Below, in pieces: positions 33,349-42,299 of a stretch of DNA of 64,000 nt. This DNA is from GCA-2720865 sp047630275 (GTDB lineage Bacteria; Bdellovibrionota; Bacteriovoracia; Bacteriovoracales; Bacteriovoracaceae), in the NCBI GenBank assembly GCA_047630275.1, contig JBLHVN010000001.1:1674001-1738000 (forward strand), in the 5' to 3' direction. A model generated the notes under the pieces. It made no database searches. It was not told the DNA's origin and saw only the letters and a list, made by a program, of their open reading frames with translations. The position numbers and the translations under genes were made by a program. The stretch's first letter is position 1, and the number at the start of each line of letters is the position of its first letter.

Positions 33349-34526
33349 TAAGGCATAACTTTTTGTTTAAATTTCATGCCAGTTGAAGTTGTCTCTAGAA
33401 CAACAGCGGCTTTTCTAGCATTTCTATTTTCATCAATAGTAATTGAACCTGTGATCCCAACAAAGTCTTTTGTTGAGTTGATAGCTTCAGAGATGCTCTT
33501 ATGAGTTAGAGTTCCAGCTCTTTTTAGAGCGTCTGCAACAACAAGAACACCGTCATAACCGAGAGCGGCCATGGCCCCTGGCTTTTGACCATAAGTAGCT
33601 ACGTATTCTTTAACAAATCCTTGAACCATTGGGTCTTCATCGTCAGGAGAAAAATGTGAAGAGATATAGTTTCCTTTGATCCCATTTTCACCGGCAAGCT
33701 CTTGTAGCTTAGGTGAATCCCAACCGTCTCCACCTAGGAAAGGAAGGTCCATTCCCATTGAACGGGCCTGGTTTAGCATTAGCCCAACTTCAGTATAATA
33801 TCCTGGAAGCCAAACTACATCTGGTCCTTCTCTTTTTACTTTTCTTAGTAGTGACCTAAAGTCAGTGTCTTTTTGTACATAAGTAAATGTTCCATCAACA
33901 ACTGTTCCGCCGAGTTCAACAAATTTTTTCTTAAAAACAGCTGCTAGCCCTTTAGAATAATCTGAAGAGTTGTCAACGATGATGATGGCTTTCTTTTTAT
34001 TTAAAGATTCATAAGCAAACTTCGCCATAACGACGCCTTGAAAAGCGTCAGTAAAACAAGTTCTAGAGATATAGTTCCCTGTTTGAGTTACGGTTTCGTT
34101 TGTTGATGCCGGAGTCATTAGAGGAACTCTTGCCTGTTGAGCGATAGGAGCTCCTGCTAGAGTATTTGATGAAGCAACTGAGCCAACAATTAAATGAACA
34201 TTATCGACGTTGATTAACTTCTTAACAGCGTTAGCAGATTCTACTGGCTCGCCTTTATTATCTTCAACGATGAGGCGGATAGGTAGTCCCGCTACGTTTC
34301 CTACTTTTTTAAGGGCCATCTTCATGCCGTTTACAGATTCTTGTCCGTAAGTAGCAATAGGTCCTGTCATAGGAAAGACGGCACCAATAACGATCTCAGT
34401 GGCTGAAAGAGCAGCTTTAACTGCTGGGGCTGCGGCCTTTTTGTCTTCTTTTTTACAACCTTGGCTGAACATTGTTAGTGCAGCAAGAACTGTCATTAAA
34501 GGTAGTAGTCTAAGTGCTTTTTTCAC
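33348..34526 (-). CDS. livK: Branched-chain amino acid-type periplasmic binding lipoprotein
   Basis: GTG start preceded by AAGGAGAG. The signal sequence ends in FSQGC, a lipobox, so the protein is lipid-anchored rather than free in the periplasm. The mature domain is a type I periplasmic binding fold: IVIGAVFPMTGPIATYG, VESANAVKKLI, SSNTLAGAPIAQQARVPLMTPAS and DVVWLPGYYTEVG match LivJ/LivK family proteins. First gene of the livKHMGF operon. Ligand is probably leucine/isoleucine/valine or another amino acid; the exact specificity is unknown. Confidence 0.9.
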   Translation of the reverse strand: MKKALRLLPLMTVLAALTMFSQGCKKEDKKAAAPAVKAALSATEIVIGAVFPMTGPIATYGQESVNGMKMALKKVGNVAGLPIRLIVEDNKGEPVESANAVKKLINVDNVHLIVGSVASSNTLAGAPIAQQARVPLMTPASTNETVTQTGNYISRTCFTDAFQGVVMAKFAYESLNKKKAIIIVDNSSDYSKGLAAVFKKKFVELGGTVVDGTFTYVQKDTDFRSLLRKVKREGPDVVWLPGYYTEVGLMLNQARSMGMDLPFLGGDGWDSPKLQELAGENGIKGNYISSHFSPDDEDPMVQGFVKEYVATYGQKPGAMAALGYDGVLVVADALKRAGTLTHKSISEAINSTKDFVGITGSITIDENRNARKAAVVLETTSTGMKFKQKVMP

Positions 34527-34640
34527 GTATCTCTCCTTAATAGTGAGCGAAATGTTTTAGTTGGTTAATTTGAATTCCTAGGCATTATCGAAAAAGCGCG
34601 GTGCATTTGTAAAGGACTTAAATCTAGAATATTTAGGCAG

Positions 34641-35825
34641 TTAGCTGTAGAGCAGTATGTTGGAGCGCTGATCGAGGTAAGCCTCTCTACCAGCTAGTTC
34701 GAGAGTCTCGAGTGTTTGAAGATCTCCAGAGTTCTCAACCCAGAGACGCACCTTGTCAGTACCATTGATAAAGTCAATGGCGAGACGGTCGTGCTGGTAT
34801 TCATAGGCCTGATCGTTCCATTTAAATTCCGCCCCAAGCTCCTCGTAAAGAGCGCGGCATAAGAGTTGACCAAAGCGCCAGCTTAAAAAAGTTCTTGGAT
34901 TGGTGACGTGGACTTGCATCCCGCCGCAAGCGATCCCTGCATGTTTTTGAAAGGTGGGCATAAAGACACATGGTCTTATGACAAAGCCTTCAAGGCCCCA
35001 TTCTTTAATTCTTAAGTTTAATTTATCGGCAAAATCAAATGATTTGATACTTGGGTGACCAATCATCTCTAGAGCGCGAGTTGTTCCTCGGCCCTCACTG
35101 ATATTTGTTCCTTCAAAAAGCACACTGCCGCAAAAGACGAGGCAGCCATCACTTGTAGGTAAGTTTGGTGAGGGGAGAACCCAAGGAAGACCGGTTTCTT
35201 GCCAGTACATGTCCCGCTTCCAGCCCTTCATAGGAATAATGCTTAGATCACAGTCACTACCAAAGTTCTTGGCCGCAAGGTTGGCAACTTCTCCCATGGT
35301 TAGTCCATGTCTTTGAGGAATAGGATGCCTACCAACGAAGGACTCAAAGCCCTCTTCAAGAAGATTCCCTTCAACTAAAACTCCACCAGCGGGATTAGGG
35401 CGGTCTAAGATAACAACCTTTATGTTCTTCTTCGCGCAGGCTTCCATGAGATGAGTCATGGTGTGGATATAGGTATAGACTCTTGTGCCTACATCTTGGA
35501 GGTCAACAATGATTGTATCGAGTCCTTCGAGCATTTCATCAGTAGGGATTCTTGTTTCTGAGTAGAGGCTATAAACCTTTAGATTAAAGTAAGGATGAAC
35601 ATAGTGGGTTGATTCCACCATATTATCTTGAACGTCAGTGACAAATCCGTGCTGAGGTCCAAAGAGCTTAATGAGGCGGTTCCCAAAGAGTTCTTTTAGC
35701 TTCACTGCTCCGTGAATAATATCCGAAGTAATGGAAGCGCTGTGACATAGGTAGCCGATCTGACCTTTAATCTGGTCTTGAAGCGCCTTGTCTAAAATTA
35801 ATCTGTCCAGTCCGTGTTGTATCAT
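34641..35825 (-). CDS. namZ: NamZ-like exo-beta-N-acetylmuramidase (DUF1343)
   Basis: The family pattern is clear: QIGYLCHSASIT, KLFGPQHGF, SLYSETRIPTDEML, DTIIVDLQDVGTRVYTYIHTM, VVILDRPNPAGG, EGTNISEGRGTTRALEMIG. These proteins release terminal MurNAc from peptidoglycan fragments. No signal peptide is visible, so a cytoplasmic recycling enzyme acting on imported muropeptides is likeliest; secreted family members have one. The ATG at 35825 is preferred over a TTG 33 bases upstream; neither has a good ribosome binding site. In a predator, salvage of prey peptidoglycan would fit, but that is inference. Confidence 0.85.
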   Translation of the reverse strand: MIQHGLDRLILDKALQDQIKGQIGYLCHSASITSDIIHGAVKLKELFGNRLIKLFGPQHGFVTDVQDNMVESTHYVHPYFNLKVYSLYSETRIPTDEMLEGLDTIIVDLQDVGTRVYTYIHTMTHLMEACAKKNIKVVILDRPNPAGGVLVEGNLLEEGFESFVGRHPIPQRHGLTMGEVANLAAKNFGSDCDLSIIPMKGWKRDMYWQETGLPWVLPSPNLPTSDGCLVFCGSVLFEGTNISEGRGTTRALEMIGHPSIKSFDFADKLNLRIKEWGLEGFVIRPCVFMPTFQKHAGIACGGMQVHVTNPRTFLSWRFGQLLCRALYEELGAEFKWNDQAYEYQHDRLAIDFINGTDKVRLWVENSGDLQTLETLELAGREAYLDQRSNILLYS

Positions 35826-35950
35826 TAGGGGGTTATTGTACTTGCAAGATAAAGACAAGAAAAGCCTGTTTTAAAAATCTTTATTTATAGTAATATAGGC
35901 GGGCACAAAGATTTAGCATACACACACAAAAAATAGAGTTGGAGACATTC

Positions 35951-36748
35951 ATGAGACAATACCTAGATATGATGAAACATGTCCTAGAAAATGGTGAAAC
36001 CCGTATGGACCGCACCGGAACTGGAACTGTAAGCGTTTTTGGTTATCAAACACGTTATAACCTAGCCGATGGCTTTCCTTTAATTACCACGAAAAAATGT
36101 CACTTAAGATCAATCGTTCACGAGCTTTTATGGTTTCTAAAAGGTGATACGAATATTGATTACCTAAAAGAAAACAAGGTTCGCATCTGGGATGAGTGGG
36201 CCGACGAAGAAGGTAACCTTGGTCCTGTTTACGGAGCTCAGTGGCGCTGCTGGAAAGGAAAGAACGGAGAGTGTATTGATCAGATCACTAACCTGATTAA
36301 AGGCCTTATTGAAAACCCTAACTCAAGAAGACATATTGTTTCAGCTTGGAATATAGGAGAGCTTGAAGATATGGCCCTTCCTCCTTGTCATGCCTTTATG
36401 CAATTTTATGTCACTAACGATAAGAGGCTCTCTTGTCAGCTTTATCAAAGATCAGCAGATATCTTTTTAGGTGTTCCTTTTAATATCGCTTCATACTCAC
36501 TCTTAGTCTTAATGATGGCGCAGGTTTGTGGTTATAAGCCTGGGGAATTTGTTCATACTATTGGGGATGCTCACCTTTATCAAAACCATTTAGAGCAAGC
36601 TAAAGAGCAATTAAAAAGAACTCCTAAGCCTCTTCCTCAAATGAAACTTAATCCTAATATCAAGAACATCTTTAAGTTCACTTATGATGATTTTAAATTA
36701 GAAGGTTATGAAGCAGATCCTCATATCAAGGCCTCTGTTTCAATATGA
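35951..36748 (+). CDS. thyA: Thymidylate synthase
   Basis: Makes dTMP from dUMP using methylenetetrahydrofolate. MRQYLDMMKHVLENG, RMDRTGTGTVSVFG, the active-site cysteine in ALPPCHAFMQFYV, and the dUMP-binding RSADIFLGVPFNIASY are textbook ThyA. The ATG at 35951 follows TTGGAG by four bases; an in-frame TTG at 35939 is part of that ribosome binding region and is not the start. Length 265 matches E. coli ThyA (264). Overlaps folA by four bases. Confidence 0.96.
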   Translation: MRQYLDMMKHVLENGETRMDRTGTGTVSVFGYQTRYNLADGFPLITTKKCHLRSIVHELLWFLKGDTNIDYLKENKVRIWDEWADEEGNLGPVYGAQWRCWKGKNGECIDQITNLIKGLIENPNSRRHIVSAWNIGELEDMALPPCHAFMQFYVTNDKRLSCQLYQRSADIFLGVPFNIASYSLLVLMMAQVCGYKPGEFVHTIGDAHLYQNHLEQAKEQLKRTPKPLPQMKLNPNIKNIFKFTYDDFKLEGYEADPHIKASVSI

Positions 36749-37233
36749 TTGTTAGTCTTATCGTCGCCATTGGTAAAAACCGGCAGATCGGTAAGGGCAA
36801 TCAAATGCTTTGGCATATTAGAGAAGACTTTAAGAAGTTCAAAGAAACCACAATGGGGCATCACTTAATCATGGGGAGAAAGACCTTTGAATCAATTGGT
36901 CGCCCTCTTCCTGGTCGCACAACAATTATTATTACAACCAATAGTGACTATCAGGCTCCTGAGGGAGTCTTGATAGCCTCAAGCCCGGAAGCCGCCTTAG
37001 AGCTGGCGCGGGAAAGGGGAGAGGATGAAGCCTTTGTCGCTGGTGGCGGGATCATTTATGATCTTTTTTTAGAAAAGGCGAATCGCCTTTATTTATCTAG
37101 AGTAGACTTTGATGGTGAGGCCGATGTGTTCTTTCCAAAGTTTGATCAGTATGAATGGAAGTCAACTTTGCATGAAGAATTTGAGGCCACTGAAAAATCT
37201 CCGGCTTGGAGCTTTGAGCTTCTCAGCAAATAA
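36745..37233 (+). CDS. folA: Dihydrofolate reductase
   Basis: 162 residues. MIVSLIVAIGKNRQIGKGNQMLWHI opening, the acidic active-site residue in REDFKKFK, HLIMGRKTFESIGRPLPGR and AFVAGGGIIYDLFL (NADPH site) are standard DHFR. ATGA overlap with thyA couples dTMP synthesis to regeneration of tetrahydrofolate. The convergent hydrolase gene ends four bases downstream. Confidence 0.96.
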   Translation: MIVSLIVAIGKNRQIGKGNQMLWHIREDFKKFKETTMGHHLIMGRKTFESIGRPLPGRTTIIITTNSDYQAPEGVLIASSPEAALELARERGEDEAFVAGGGIIYDLFLEKANRLYLSRVDFDGEADVFFPKFDQYEWKSTLHEEFEATEKSPAWSFELLSK

Positions 37234-37236
37234 TCC

Positions 37237-38205
37237 CTAACTGTTTTGAGAAATAAAAAGATGGATATGCTTATTGCAGATTTTAGCTTTCTCATAATGT
37301 GGGGCATGCCCACAGTTCTCTATGATATTAAGGCTTACCTTCGGGGCATCTTTGATTATTCTTTTTGCTGTCTCTAAAGGAAAGAGTGAATCTTTCTCAC
37401 CCCAGATCAATTGCACTGGGACATTAAAGTCTTTGATCTTATCATTAAGAAGCAAATCCTTTTCAATTCCTTCATCAACGGTTTCCATATTATGAATCAA
37501 GTCTGAAACCATCTTTTCAAACCAATCCTTCTCTCCTTTGATCATCTCATAGAGGTAATCAAAGACGGGTTTTGGAATATAGGGGGGCTTATGAAAGACC
37601 CTTGAGAAAAGATACTTATAGTCTTCTGGCTTACTTACTAAAAAGAGGTTTCTTCCTTCAAGGAACTCATCAAGGATTGAATGGACTTCTTTATAATAAA
37701 AACCAGCAGAGTCAAGGAGGCTAATAGAGCTTACTCTTTGGGGGTTATGAAGATAGATAAAGCATGAGATGGCCCCGCCCATGGAGTTTCCGACTAAATG
37801 CACTTTCTTAAGTCCTATCCTTTCACAAAATTCGTCAATAAGATCAGCTACATTACTGGCATTGTAATTAAATTCTTTCAGCCTTGGATTCGGACCAAAA
37901 CCAGGCATGTCTGGAACAATAATATGATAATCTTTTTGTAGGGCCACGGCCTGCTTGAGATAGCTTTCTTTTGTGTCACCAAAGCCATGGATGAATAAGA
38001 TGGTGGGCCTGCTAGGGTCACCGGCCTCAAAGTAAGGAAGGCCCGGGTGTTGGCTTAATTGCGGGCTTACTTTCTTAACCGCCTTTGCTTTTTTGTATTG
38101 AGAGTTATTTACGAGGTTTAGGATCCTCTCTCCCATCTTTAGCCGGCTTTGATAAGGAAAACTCTCGTAGAGGCTAGTCGGTAATGACTTGATCGCTAAG
38201 CTCAT
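37237..38205 (-). CDS. Alpha/beta hydrolase (lipase/esterase-like)
   Basis: 322 residues, hydrolase fold with FIHGFGDTKESY, nucleophile elbow LVGNSMGGAIS, acid in LIWGEKDSLFP and histidine in NCGHAPHYEK. The N-terminal 40 residues are basic and amphipathic. No signal peptide. Its first 32 bases overlap the end of the TPM-domain gene, the same operon as lemA. Substrate unknown; the sequence is nearest to the broad esterase and monoacylglycerol-lipase-like group. Confidence 0.75.
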   Translation of the reverse strand: MSLAIKSLPTSLYESFPYQSRLKMGERILNLVNNSQYKKAKAVKKVSPQLSQHPGLPYFEAGDPSRPTILFIHGFGDTKESYLKQAVALQKDYHIIVPDMPGFGPNPRLKEFNYNASNVADLIDEFCERIGLKKVHLVGNSMGGAISCFIYLHNPQRVSSISLLDSAGFYYKEVHSILDEFLEGRNLFLVSKPEDYKYLFSRVFHKPPYIPKPVFDYLYEMIKGEKDWFEKMVSDLIHNMETVDEGIEKDLLLNDKIKDFNVPVQLIWGEKDSLFPLETAKRIIKDAPKVSLNIIENCGHAPHYEKAKICNKHIHLFISQNS

Positions 38206-38806
38206 TGGTATCCTTTTCTTTTTGATCCCCAGTAAAAGGGAAGTGCTTCTCTAATAAGACTCCACATTCTTCAACGGCCTTGGTGATGGCGTCCCCTGGA
38301 TTTCCTTCTTTTAAGCCTTGAAGCATTGGTTTTAGAATTTCATCCCAGGCATCTTTATCGACCTTTTCATTGATGCCGCAATCAGCGATCAACTCGGCAC
38401 GATGCTCTAAGCTTGATACGAAAAGCAAGATTCCTGTGCGTTCTTTAGTGTTATGGACTCCTTCATGAAAGAAGGCCTCAAGGGCCCGCTGATGAACTTC
38501 CTCATTCACTTCTTTTTTGGATAAAAAGAAAGTCTTAACCTTTCTATGAAAACAAAGGAAGTAACCGATGAGCATTCCACCCATCATGGTCCATAGGTAG
38601 ATGAGAGCATCTCCCGCTTCATAGAAGGGAAAATAATAGAGAGCAAAAGCAAAGACTAAACCAAAAACGATGGCCGCTCTAAAGTGAGCTGCCGGGTAGG
38701 CGTCACTTCTTTTTAGAATCATAGGGACAATTTCCCCGCGAGTGCTAAGCTCTGCTTTTTCTACAGCTTTCTTTATTTGTTCTTTATCTGATTTTGTTAG
38801 ATTCAT
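38174..38806 (-). CDS. TPM-domain membrane protein
   Basis: 210 residues. The start (DKEQIKKAVEKAELSTRGEIVPMIL) is the first helix and strand of a TPM (Psb32/YgcG) domain. Two membrane helices follow (residues about 42-62 and 66-86). The rest of the TPM-like domain comes next (TGILLFVSSLEHRAELIADCGINEKV, the strand-turn pattern of the family). The domain is thus interrupted by the membrane hairpin, as in short TPM proteins paired with LemA. Third gene of lemA-TPM-TPM-hydrolase. Confidence 0.75.
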   Translation of the reverse strand: MNLTKSDKEQIKKAVEKAELSTRGEIVPMILKRSDAYPAAHFRAAIVFGLVFAFALYYFPFYEAGDALIYLWTMMGGMLIGYFLCFHRKVKTFFLSKKEVNEEVHQRALEAFFHEGVHNTKERTGILLFVSSLEHRAELIADCGINEKVDKDAWDEILKPMLQGLKEGNPGDAITKAVEECGVLLEKHFPFTGDQKEKDTNELSDQVITD

Positions 38807-38818
38807 AATCTTTTCCTT

Positions 38819-39538
38819 TTACCAAGAACCACTAGAGCCGCCACCAGAGAAGCTTCCGCCTCCGCCTGACCAGCCGCCACCGCCGCCAAAACTACCTCCA
38901 CCACTAGAGAAGCCACCACCGCCACCCATAAAGAGGATGCCGGATCTTCTTCTGAAGACCGTAAGGATGATGAAGAGGATCAAGAAAATAAGATTGATTA
39001 GGGCCGAGGTTTTATTCTTGCGGCGACCTCTTGTTGACCTTGCAAGCTTAACATCACCTAGGTCAACTCCTGCTGCTTGAGCGATTGAAGCTACCCCAAC
39101 ATAGATGCCTGTATCAAAGTCTGAATTCTTAAAGAAAGGCTTCATTGAATCGATGATCCTTCCTGCTGTTAGATCTGTTAATTGACCTTCAAGTCCATCT
39201 CCAACTTCTATTCGCATCTTGCGGTCGTTAATGGCCACAAGGAGTAGGGCGCCACGGTCAGATTTTTCTCCGCCAAGCTTCCATTTTTCTACGGCCCTGA
39301 TTGAGAACTCCTCCAAGGAATCTCCTTCTAATGAATTTAGAATCAAGACCTGAATCTGAATGTTTTCTGAGCGGTTAAGGTTCCTTAGGGCCGTTTCTAT
39401 TTTGCTTTTATTATTAGAAGTCAGGATTTTGGCCTGATCAATAACAGGACCCGTCAGCCTTGGAACTTCCAAGGCATAAAGGGAACTTATGAGAATAAGA
39501 TTTAAAAAGAAAAACTTAAAACTGAACTTTTGGAGCAT
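38819..39538 (-). CDS. TPM-domain (YgcG-like) protein with glycine/serine-rich tail
   Basis: 239 residues: a signal peptide (about 1-22), a periplasmic TPM domain (residues about 30-155; RGALLLVAINDRKMRIEVGDGLEGQLTD is diagnostic), a membrane helix (about 180-197) and a tail of about 40 residues made almost only of Gly, Ser, Phe and Trp. This architecture is typical of YgcG proteins that accompany LemA. Overlaps lemA by 23 bases. Exact molecular role unknown. Confidence 0.85.
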   Translation of the reverse strand: MLQKFSFKFFFLNLILISSLYALEVPRLTGPVIDQAKILTSNNKSKIETALRNLNRSENIQIQVLILNSLEGDSLEEFSIRAVEKWKLGGEKSDRGALLLVAINDRKMRIEVGDGLEGQLTDLTAGRIIDSMKPFFKNSDFDTGIYVGVASIAQAAGVDLGDVKLARSTRGRRKNKTSALINLIFLILFIILTVFRRRSGILFMGGGGGFSSGGGSFGGGGGWSGGGGSFSGGGSSGSW

Positions 39539-40091
39539 TCTTGGCTTCTTCCAGGTTCTCTACTTGAAACTGAGGTTTCTTTTCGTGTTTTAAAAAGATT
39601 GAGTTATACCAACTTGTTGGCGGGACAGTGACTAGGTTATTAAAGCCTTTAATGGATTCAATATACCTTTTTCTCGCTACTGTTATTCTGTTTTCTGTGC
39701 CTTCTAATTGTCTTTGAAGGTCTAAAAAGTTTTGATTAGCTTTTAGGTCTGGGTACTTTTCAACGACAACCATAAGTTTTGAGAGCGCTGAGGAGAGTCC
39801 CCCTTGGGCTGCTTGAAACTTGGCCATGCTTTGCTCGTTAAGCTTACTGGCATCAATATTAACACTTGAGGCCTTGGCCCTAGCTTCAACCACGGCCGTT
39901 AAGGTTTCTTTTTCATGAGCGGCAAAGCCCTTAACCGTAGAGACTAGGTTTGGAATGAGATCAATTCTTCTTTTATACTGGTTTTGGACCTCTGCCCAAG
40001 TAGCGTCAACTTCGTTAAGCGCCGTAGGAATGCTTTGCATCCCGCAAGAGCTTAAAACTAACAAACTAAAGACAACTATTAGATTTTTCAT
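39516..40091 (-). CDS. lemA: LemA family lipoprotein
   Basis: 191 residues. The opening has a lipobox, LSSCG, where classic LemA has a plain membrane anchor, so this copy is probably lipid-modified. The conserved LemA core follows: VDATWAEVQNQYKRRIDLIPNLVSTVKGFAAHEKETLTAVVEARAKA, FLDLQRQLEGTENRITVARKRYIESIKGFN. First gene of a four-gene operon with two TPM proteins and a hydrolase. The function of LemA proteins is not settled. Confidence 0.9.
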   Translation of the reverse strand: MKNLIVVFSLLVLSSCGMQSIPTALNEVDATWAEVQNQYKRRIDLIPNLVSTVKGFAAHEKETLTAVVEARAKASSVNIDASKLNEQSMAKFQAAQGGLSSALSKLMVVVEKYPDLKANQNFLDLQRQLEGTENRITVARKRYIESIKGFNNLVTVPPTSWYNSIFLKHEKKPQFQVENLEEAKNAPKVQF

Positions 40092-40155
40092 AATTTCCCT
40101 TTTTAAAACGTTACCTATTGTAAGCTTAAAATGGGGGCAAAGAAAAGGAAGTCAA

Positions 40156-40173
40156 CCCACTTGACTAAGTGGG
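40156..40173 (-). terminator. Hairpin, probable terminator of the 40868-40182 gene
   Basis: CCCACTT-GACT-AAGTGGG. Read on the minus strand it lies 9 bases after the stop at 40182 and is followed by a pyrimidine-rich stretch with TTTTC. It separates that gene from lemA downstream. Confidence 0.55.
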
Positions 40174-40181
40174 CTAAGATT

Positions 40182-40868
40182 TTATTTTGAAAGGCAATTA
40201 AGAGTCTGTTTACCGTTATCGCTGGTGACAAGCTCTACAAGGTCCTCATAAACGAGTTCTTCTAGCTTAATATTAAAGGTAACCTCGCGCTCATCAACTT
40301 CTTCACGAAGGTCAATAACTTCTTCTGTTAGGTCTTTGATGCGGTTTAATTTATTAACAAGCTCTGCTAGCATCTTTTTCTTATCTTGGTTTTCCTTAAT
40401 TGAGTAAGCTAACCAAAATGTTGATGCCACTGAAAGAACTAGGGCCGCATTAAGAGTATGCCTAGTGAACTTTCTATCTTTAGGAAGGGCCTGAGCGAGA
40501 AACTTTCTCTTAAACCCAACACTTGTTTTGTTTAATTTCTTCATAATATAACTTGATAGGATGATGGCCCCGACTGAAGCGCCGCTCTTATAGGCAGATG
40601 ATTTTTGTTCTTCGCCAATATTGTTGACTTCATCATCTAAGGCCTCAGCTAAGAGTCTAATTTCTGAAATTTCATCCCCATTCATTAACCTGTCTGAGAT
40701 CTCTTTTGCCTTAACTTGCTCATCGTGGATTTGCTCTAAGTTAGAGAGGTCGGCTTTTTTCTCAAGTAATTGATGGTGCAATCTCTTAAGGATCTTACAC
40801 TTATCAATAGCAAATGCCGGCTGAAGAGTAAGGCTTAAAAGGATAGTTAATATGATCGACTTTTTCAT
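40182..40868 (-). CDS. Exported membrane protein with coiled coil, unknown function
   Basis: The ATG at 40868 follows GGAG and opens a signal peptide (MKKSIILTILLSLTLQPAFA). An in-frame GTG 12 bases upstream coincides with that ribosome binding site and is rejected. The mature part has helical heptad-like segments (residues about 24-80 and 165-205), a hydrophobic segment near 97-110 and another near 140-158. Cysteines near both ends (IDKCKIL and TLNCLSK) could pair. No domain recognised. Divergent from the 41040 gene. Confidence 0.55.
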   Translation of the reverse strand: MKKSIILTILLSLTLQPAFAIDKCKILKRLHHQLLEKKADLSNLEQIHDEQVKAKEISDRLMNGDEISEIRLLAEALDDEVNNIGEEQKSSAYKSGASVGAIILSSYIMKKLNKTSVGFKRKFLAQALPKDRKFTRHTLNAALVLSVASTFWLAYSIKENQDKKKMLAELVNKLNRIKDLTEEVIDLREEVDEREVTFNIKLEELVYEDLVELVTSDNGKQTLNCLSK

Positions 40869-40940
40869 CGAAATCTCCACGATTATTTATACAGATTACA
40901 TCAATATTAAGAGCAATATTGGTGCCATGAGTGGGTATAT

Positions 40941-40966
40941 AACCTCCCGTTTATACGAGGTTTTTT
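40941..40966 (+). terminator. Leader terminator or small-RNA terminator upstream of the 41040 gene
   Basis: AACCT and AGGTT close a stem with an inner CGT-TTAT-ACG pairing, followed by six T. It stands on the plus strand about 75 bases before GTG 41040, with no plus-strand gene upstream. It therefore ends either a short untranslated RNA or an attenuated leader. Confidence 0.6.
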
Positions 40967-40975
40967 ATGCTTTAA

Positions 40976-40994
40976 CTGTCTAGTTTTTTGACAG
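40976..40994. promoter_or_regulatory. CTGTC-N9-GACAG inverted repeat upstream of the 41040 gene
   Basis: CTGTC (40976-40980) and GACAG (40990-40994), with TTTAA directly before. The 24-base block 40971-40994 matches block 45645-45668 at 20 of 24 positions with identical spacing. The repeat overlaps TTGACA (40989-40994), a possible -35 element for the 41040 gene, so a bound repressor could block transcription. Confidence 0.55.
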
Positions 40995-41039
40995 ATGAAA
41001 AGACTCAAGTTTTAAGGCATTCATGCCGTAAAGAAAGCA

Positions 41040-42299
41040 GTGAGAAATAGCGGATCAGGCCTTATTGGCCTTTATATTTTAACCTTCTTGATCATTGGCC
41101 TTTCTAATGGGTCTTTCAAGGCTTCAAAGCAATCCTCGAGGCTGCCGGCCTCTGTTGTAGGGAGTTGCTTTCATGATGTGAGGCTTTTCTTTTCAAAGAG
41201 GGCAACTCTAACTAAAGCATGGTCTAAGTTTAAAAAAGCCAAGTCTGGCCATAAACTCGATTTTGAAAGAATTGATTTCTATCGTGAGGAGTACCTTCGG
41301 GGAATTGAAACGGATGGGCTTCAATTTAGAGATGTTCATCCCTCATCAGAAGGCCTGATTGCTTATATTGAGGCCATCAATAAGAACTTTGGCGGGGATC
41401 ATATCCCCGAAATGAAGAAGATGGATTACTTTAGAAGAAAAAAAGTAGCTTCAATAGTTGATACTTTAAATGCCGATGGAAAGGTGCTCTTTAAAGATAT
41501 TGAAAACCTTATGGGTGAGTTATACCTTGCGGTCTATGGACCTAGTATGAAGGCCAATGAAGTTCTTTTTGAAGATAATATAGAAAAAAGAGTCTTAGCT
41601 AGGGTAATCCAAGAGGATTTGGCCAGTCGTGGGCTTACTAATGTCTTTGTAAAATACAGAATCCTAGGAAAGAAGAAGACCTGGGCGCAAAAATTTGTGC
41701 GCTCTAATTTAGGCAAGACTCTAGGAGCATCTGTTATGAATCTTGGTTCTGTTTTTGGGTTGCCGCCCATCTATCTTCCTAACTTAAGGCCCCTTAAGAT
41801 TCCTGATCACCTAGTTCAAGAGCTCTTAGAGAACGGCCTTAATAAAGAAATAACAAAGAAACTAGAGCAAGAGATAGGACGCAACCTAGGAGACAGGCTG
41901 ACCTTTAATCTTCAAAACAGAGCAAGGTATAGGCTTTTTAGGCGTTATTATATGGCCGGGATCTCAGCTTATCTAACTTACATGATGATCATGGAGTTTC
42001 ATGAAACCAATAGCTCCTTAAGCGAAGAAGCAGAACTTATTGAGGCCATGGCAAGTGAGATGACTAGCAACCTTGAAAATGCAATGGAGCTTGAAGCTAA
42101 GGGTTATGATATCTTTGAAAAGTCTGAAGAAGAAAAAGAAGAGACTGTCTTAGAGAAAAACAACCGCTGGTGCTCTGCTATAACGGAATGCTTGCAAAGT
42201 GAGTCTGAAGACCTAGGTGAAAAAGTCGTTAAGGGAAGTGATACTTATAAAGCTTGCAAAGAGTTCATGGACCCACAAAATCTTTGCCCTTCCCTCTGA
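41040..42299 (+). CDS. Exported protein of unknown function
   Basis: 419 residues from a GTG start. A hydrophobic N-terminal segment (GLIGLYILTFLIIGLSNGSF) acts as signal or anchor. The body is charged and mostly helical, with acidic and basic blocks, a hydrophobic patch near residue 305 (GISAYLTYMMIM) and four cysteines close to the C-terminus (WCSAITECLQ, YKACKEF, NLCPSL), suggesting two disulphides. No domain recognised. Its end is directly adjacent to the end of the convergent 42300 gene, and both genes have the same inverted repeat upstream, so they probably share a regulator. Confidence 0.55.
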   Translation: MRNSGSGLIGLYILTFLIIGLSNGSFKASKQSSRLPASVVGSCFHDVRLFFSKRATLTKAWSKFKKAKSGHKLDFERIDFYREEYLRGIETDGLQFRDVHPSSEGLIAYIEAINKNFGGDHIPEMKKMDYFRRKKVASIVDTLNADGKVLFKDIENLMGELYLAVYGPSMKANEVLFEDNIEKRVLARVIQEDLASRGLTNVFVKYRILGKKKTWAQKFVRSNLGKTLGASVMNLGSVFGLPPIYLPNLRPLKIPDHLVQELLENGLNKEITKKLEQEIGRNLGDRLTFNLQNRARYRLFRRYYMAGISAYLTYMMIMEFHETNSSLSEEAELIEAMASEMTSNLENAMELEAKGYDIFEKSEEEKEETVLEKNNRWCSAITECLQSESEDLGEKVVKGSDTYKACKEFMDPQNLCPSL

